This document shows, piece after piece, positions 22,929-24,862 of a DNA stretch of 24,862 bases. Position 1 is the stretch's first letter; every line of letters begins with the position of its first letter. Source of the stretch: JBOGFI01 sp050743365 (GTDB taxonomy: Bacteria; Actinomycetota; Acidimicrobiia; IMCC26256; JACDBD01); the NCBI GenBank assembly GCA_050743365.1, contig JBOGFI010000115.1, positions 1-24,862 of the forward strand. Direction: 5' to 3'. A program made the position numbers and the translations under genes. Under the pieces are notes generated by a model. It was not told the DNA's origin. It did not search any database and was given only the letters and a program-made list of their open reading frames with translations.

Positions 22929-22949
22929 GGCGTAGCTCGCGCCTACGCC
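22929..22949. promoter_or_regulatory. Inverted repeat upstream of the two-component operon
   Basis: GGCGTAG (22929-22935) and CTACGCC (22943-22949) are perfect 7-base arms around a 7-base spacer. The site is centred about 45 bases upstream of the kinase -10 element, a usual place for an activator. It could be bound by the adjacent response regulator. It could also be a weak terminator hairpin for the upstream acyl-CoA synthetase gene, though no T-run follows. Confidence 0.4.
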
Positions 22950-23015
22950 AACGGACGTAGATGGTCGGCTCACCGGGCACGGTGGCGCCGGCGTCGCCGC
23001 CGTGCTCCTCGCTCC

Positions 23016-24862
23016 TCAGCCGAGCCGGCGAATGCGAGGCGGCCGCTCGTGAGCGGGGGACGCCACCGTGGCGCCGACCCCCACCGCCACCGCGCCGTGG
23101 ACGGAGACCATCACGGGGTTGAGCCACAACTCGGCCAGCTCCACCACCTCGTCGGCCAGGGCGCCGACGCGCAGGAGGAGTTCCTCGAGGCCCTCCACGT
23201 CGACCGCCGGCTCCCCCGCCTGGTCGAAGAGGAGGGCAGCCACCGGGACCGCGCGCACCAGCTCGTCCACGTCGACGTCGGTGACGGGCAGGACCAGGGC
23301 GCCCACCTCACCGGCCGCGGCCATCGCCCCGCCCAACCCGAGCGTCAGCACCGGCCCGAAGGTCGGGTCCTGGCGCACCGACACCATGGTGTCCACACCG
23401 GACACGACCATGGGCTGCACAATCGCCCGCCGCATGGCGTCACCGAGCAGCCGCGCCATACGCCCGTAGGCGGCGGCCACGTCGGCCGGGCTCTGGAGAT
23501 CGAGGGCCAGGCCCGCCGCCTCGACCTTCCCCAGCCGCTCGAGCTGCCCCGCCTTCAGGGCCACGGGCACCCCGAGCTCGGCGGCCACGGCGGCGGCCTC
23601 CTCGGCCGACCCGACCTCGGTCGAGGGCGCTGCGGTGATGCCGTAGGCATCGAGCAGGGCCAGCGTGCTCGGCAGGTCGAGCCGGGCCCCCGCCGGCTCC
23701 CGCTCGAGCGCCTGGGCGACGGTCCGCCCGGCCGTCTCCCGGTCGACCCCCTCGAGGACCGGCACCACGCCCGTCGGGCGTCGTCGCCAGTCGGCGTAGG
23801 CCGCCACTCGCCCCAGGGCGGCGGCCGCCGCTTCGGGGAACTCGAACGTCGTCACCGGGAGAGGGGCGGATACGACGCCATCGTCGTCGTCGTCGTCACT
23901 GCCGAGGAAGGTGGCGAGGACGGGCTTGTCCGCTTCGCCGGCGGCCGTCTGGACGGCCGCCGCCACGTCGGGGGCGTGCTCGGGCAGGGCTGGCAGGAAC
24001 AGCACGAGGGCGGCGTCGACGCCGGCGTCGCCGAGGACGGCGCGCAGCGCCAGCTCGTACTCGGCGGGGCCGGCCTCGTAGGTGAGGTCGAGCGGGTTGC
24101 CCACCGCCGCCGACCCGAGCGCCGACTCCAGCGCCGCCACCGTCGCCGGCCCCAGCCCGGCCAGGGTGAGCCCGGCACCGACGCAGGCGTCGGCCGCCAG
24201 CAGCGTGGCCCCCGCGCTGCCGACCACGGCCACCCGCCGCCCCGCGGGCAGCGGCTGGTCGACCAACACCCGGGCCACGTCGAGGAGCTGCTCGAGCGCG
24301 TCGACCCGCAGCACCCCGCACTGCTGGAACAGGGCGTCGACCGCCAGCTCGCCGCCGGCGCCACCACCGTCGTCCCGTCCCCGCTTCACCGCCACGATCG
24401 GCTTCGTACGCGACACCCGGCGGGCCAGGCGGCTGAACCTCCTCGGGTTGCCGAACGACTCGAGGTAGAGGAGCACGACATCGGTGTTCTCGTCGCCTTC
24501 CCAGAACTGGAGAAGGTCGTTGCCGCTGACGTCGGCCTTGTTGCCGACGGCCACGAACGTCGAGAAGCCCAGTCCCAGGCGACGGGCCCGGCGGAGGATG
24601 GCGATGCCGAGCGGCCCCGACTGCGACGAGAACGCCACCCGGCCGGCAAGGGGGGCGACGGGTGCGAAGGTGGCGTGCATGCGCACGTCCGGCGCGGTGT
24701 TGAGCACGCCCATGCAGTTCGGCCCGACCAGCCGCATGCCGTGCCCGCGGGCCTGCTCGACCAGCGCCCGCTCGGCCGCGGCCCCGGCGGGGCCACGCTC
24801 GGCGAAGCCGGCGGAGATGACGATGAGGCCGTCCACCTTCTTGGCGGCGCAGTCGGCCACCA
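23016..24862 (-). CDS. NDP-forming acyl-CoA synthetase-like protein, N-terminus cut by window edge, phosphohistidine motifs absent
   Basis: The frame is open to the right edge, giving 615 residues and lacking roughly the first 90-100 of a fused alpha-beta protein. Visible in order are the end of the CoA-binding domain (GLIVISAGFAERG, LVGPNCMGVLN), the succinyl-CoA-synthetase-like domains (RVAFSSQSGPLGIAILRRAR, VAVVGSAGATLLAADA, GNPLDLTYEAGPAEY) and an ATP-grasp domain (LLDAYGITAAPSTEVGSAEE, VALKAG, QDPTFGPVLTLGLGG, LPVTDVDVDELVRAVP). Family members carry a phosphorylated His in an SHT(G/A)AL segment after KPxxxxKxGR. Here KPIVAVKRGRDDGGGAGGEL runs straight into AVDALFQQCGV, so about a dozen residues including the His are missing. 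The HK(T/S)D motif of the ATP-grasp domain is replaced by GKVE. The fold is clear, but the classical phosphotransfer route seems unavailable. Confidence 0.85.
   Translation of the reverse strand, partial: VADCAAKKVDGLIVISAGFAERGPAGAAAERALVEQARGHGMRLVGPNCMGVLNTAPDVRMHATFAPVAPLAGRVAFSSQSGPLGIAILRRARRLGLGFSTFVAVGNKADVSGNDLLQFWEGDENTDVVLLYLESFGNPRRFSRLARRVSRTKPIVAVKRGRDDGGGAGGELAVDALFQQCGVLRVDALEQLLDVARVLVDQPLPAGRRVAVVGSAGATLLAADACVGAGLTLAGLGPATVAALESALGSAAVGNPLDLTYEAGPAEYELALRAVLGDAGVDAALVLFLPALPEHAPDVAAAVQTAAGEADKPVLATFLGSDDDDDDGVVSAPLPVTTFEFPEAAAAALGRVAAYADWRRRPTGVVPVLEGVDRETAGRTVAQALEREPAGARLDLPSTLALLDAYGITAAPSTEVGSAEEAAAVAAELGVPVALKAGQLERLGKVEAAGLALDLQSPADVAAAYGRMARLLGDAMRRAIVQPMVVSGVDTMVSVRQDPTFGPVLTLGLGGAMAAAGEVGALVLPVTDVDVDELVRAVPVAALLFDQAGEPAVDVEGLEELLLRVGALADEVVELAELWLNPVMVSVHGAVAVGVGATVASPAHERPPRIRRLG

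Noticed and set aside
23879..23897. A GTC/GAC trinucleotide run encoding a short Asp run
   Set aside because: It is in frame within the acyl-CoA synthetase-like gene and short. It is simple coding microsatellite sequence.

Overview
The window is chromosomal DNA from a very GC-rich actinobacterium. The evidence is frequent GTG starts, 4-base ATGA/GTGA gene overlaps, probable leaderless starts, an IclR regulator divergent from leuCD, a leucine attenuator in front of leuA and a SerA with the long (about 528-residue) architecture. Gene content would suit the class Acidimicrobiia, but that placement is inference. I see no tRNA, rRNA, IS element, CRISPR array or phage gene. No gene-free stretch exceeds 300 bases; the longest gaps are about 130-230 bases and are described.

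Left part (1-4439): a hydantoinase/oxoprolinase A gene truncated by the window edge and an IclR regulator lie on the minus strand. leuC and leuD, overlapping by 4 bases, diverge from them. The IclR-leuC gap holds a direct repeat and an inverted repeat that look like an operator.

Unassigned cluster (4440-6502): two tandem paralogous genes of unknown function and a 40-residue ORF, all on the plus strand. The paralogues share a roughly 65-residue domain of about 50% identity. Each is preceded by the same two-box element (TGCTCAA, 17-18 bases, CCGATAC), which resembles a sigma-28/WhiG promoter. The second paralogue adds about 300 residues of acidic, proline-rich repeats with recurring aromatic-Arg-Phe motifs. 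This is the best candidate here for something undescribed.

Amino-acid block (6513-12240): leuA and a translationally coupled SAM methyltransferase on the minus strand, preceded by a complete transcription attenuator (leader peptide with Leu-Leu-Leu-Ile, a hairpin at its stop, and a terminator with a UUCG loop). A membrane-anchored sunset-domain protein diverges from it. An aminotransferase-serA pair follows, on the minus strand.

Cell wall and housekeeping block (12320-15714): a D,D-carboxypeptidase and a crotonase-family gene on the plus strand, converging on a DEAD-box RNA helicase whose 5' untranslated region can fold into a long nested stem.

Transport and signalling block (15715-22883, all minus): a NarL-type two-component pair, then a MacB/SalY-type ATPase with an 853-residue FtsX-type permease, then a DrrA/DrrB-type exporter. 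The two-component genes probably control one or both exporters. The right edge carries a partial NDP-forming acyl-CoA synthetase that lacks both conserved phosphohistidine motifs.
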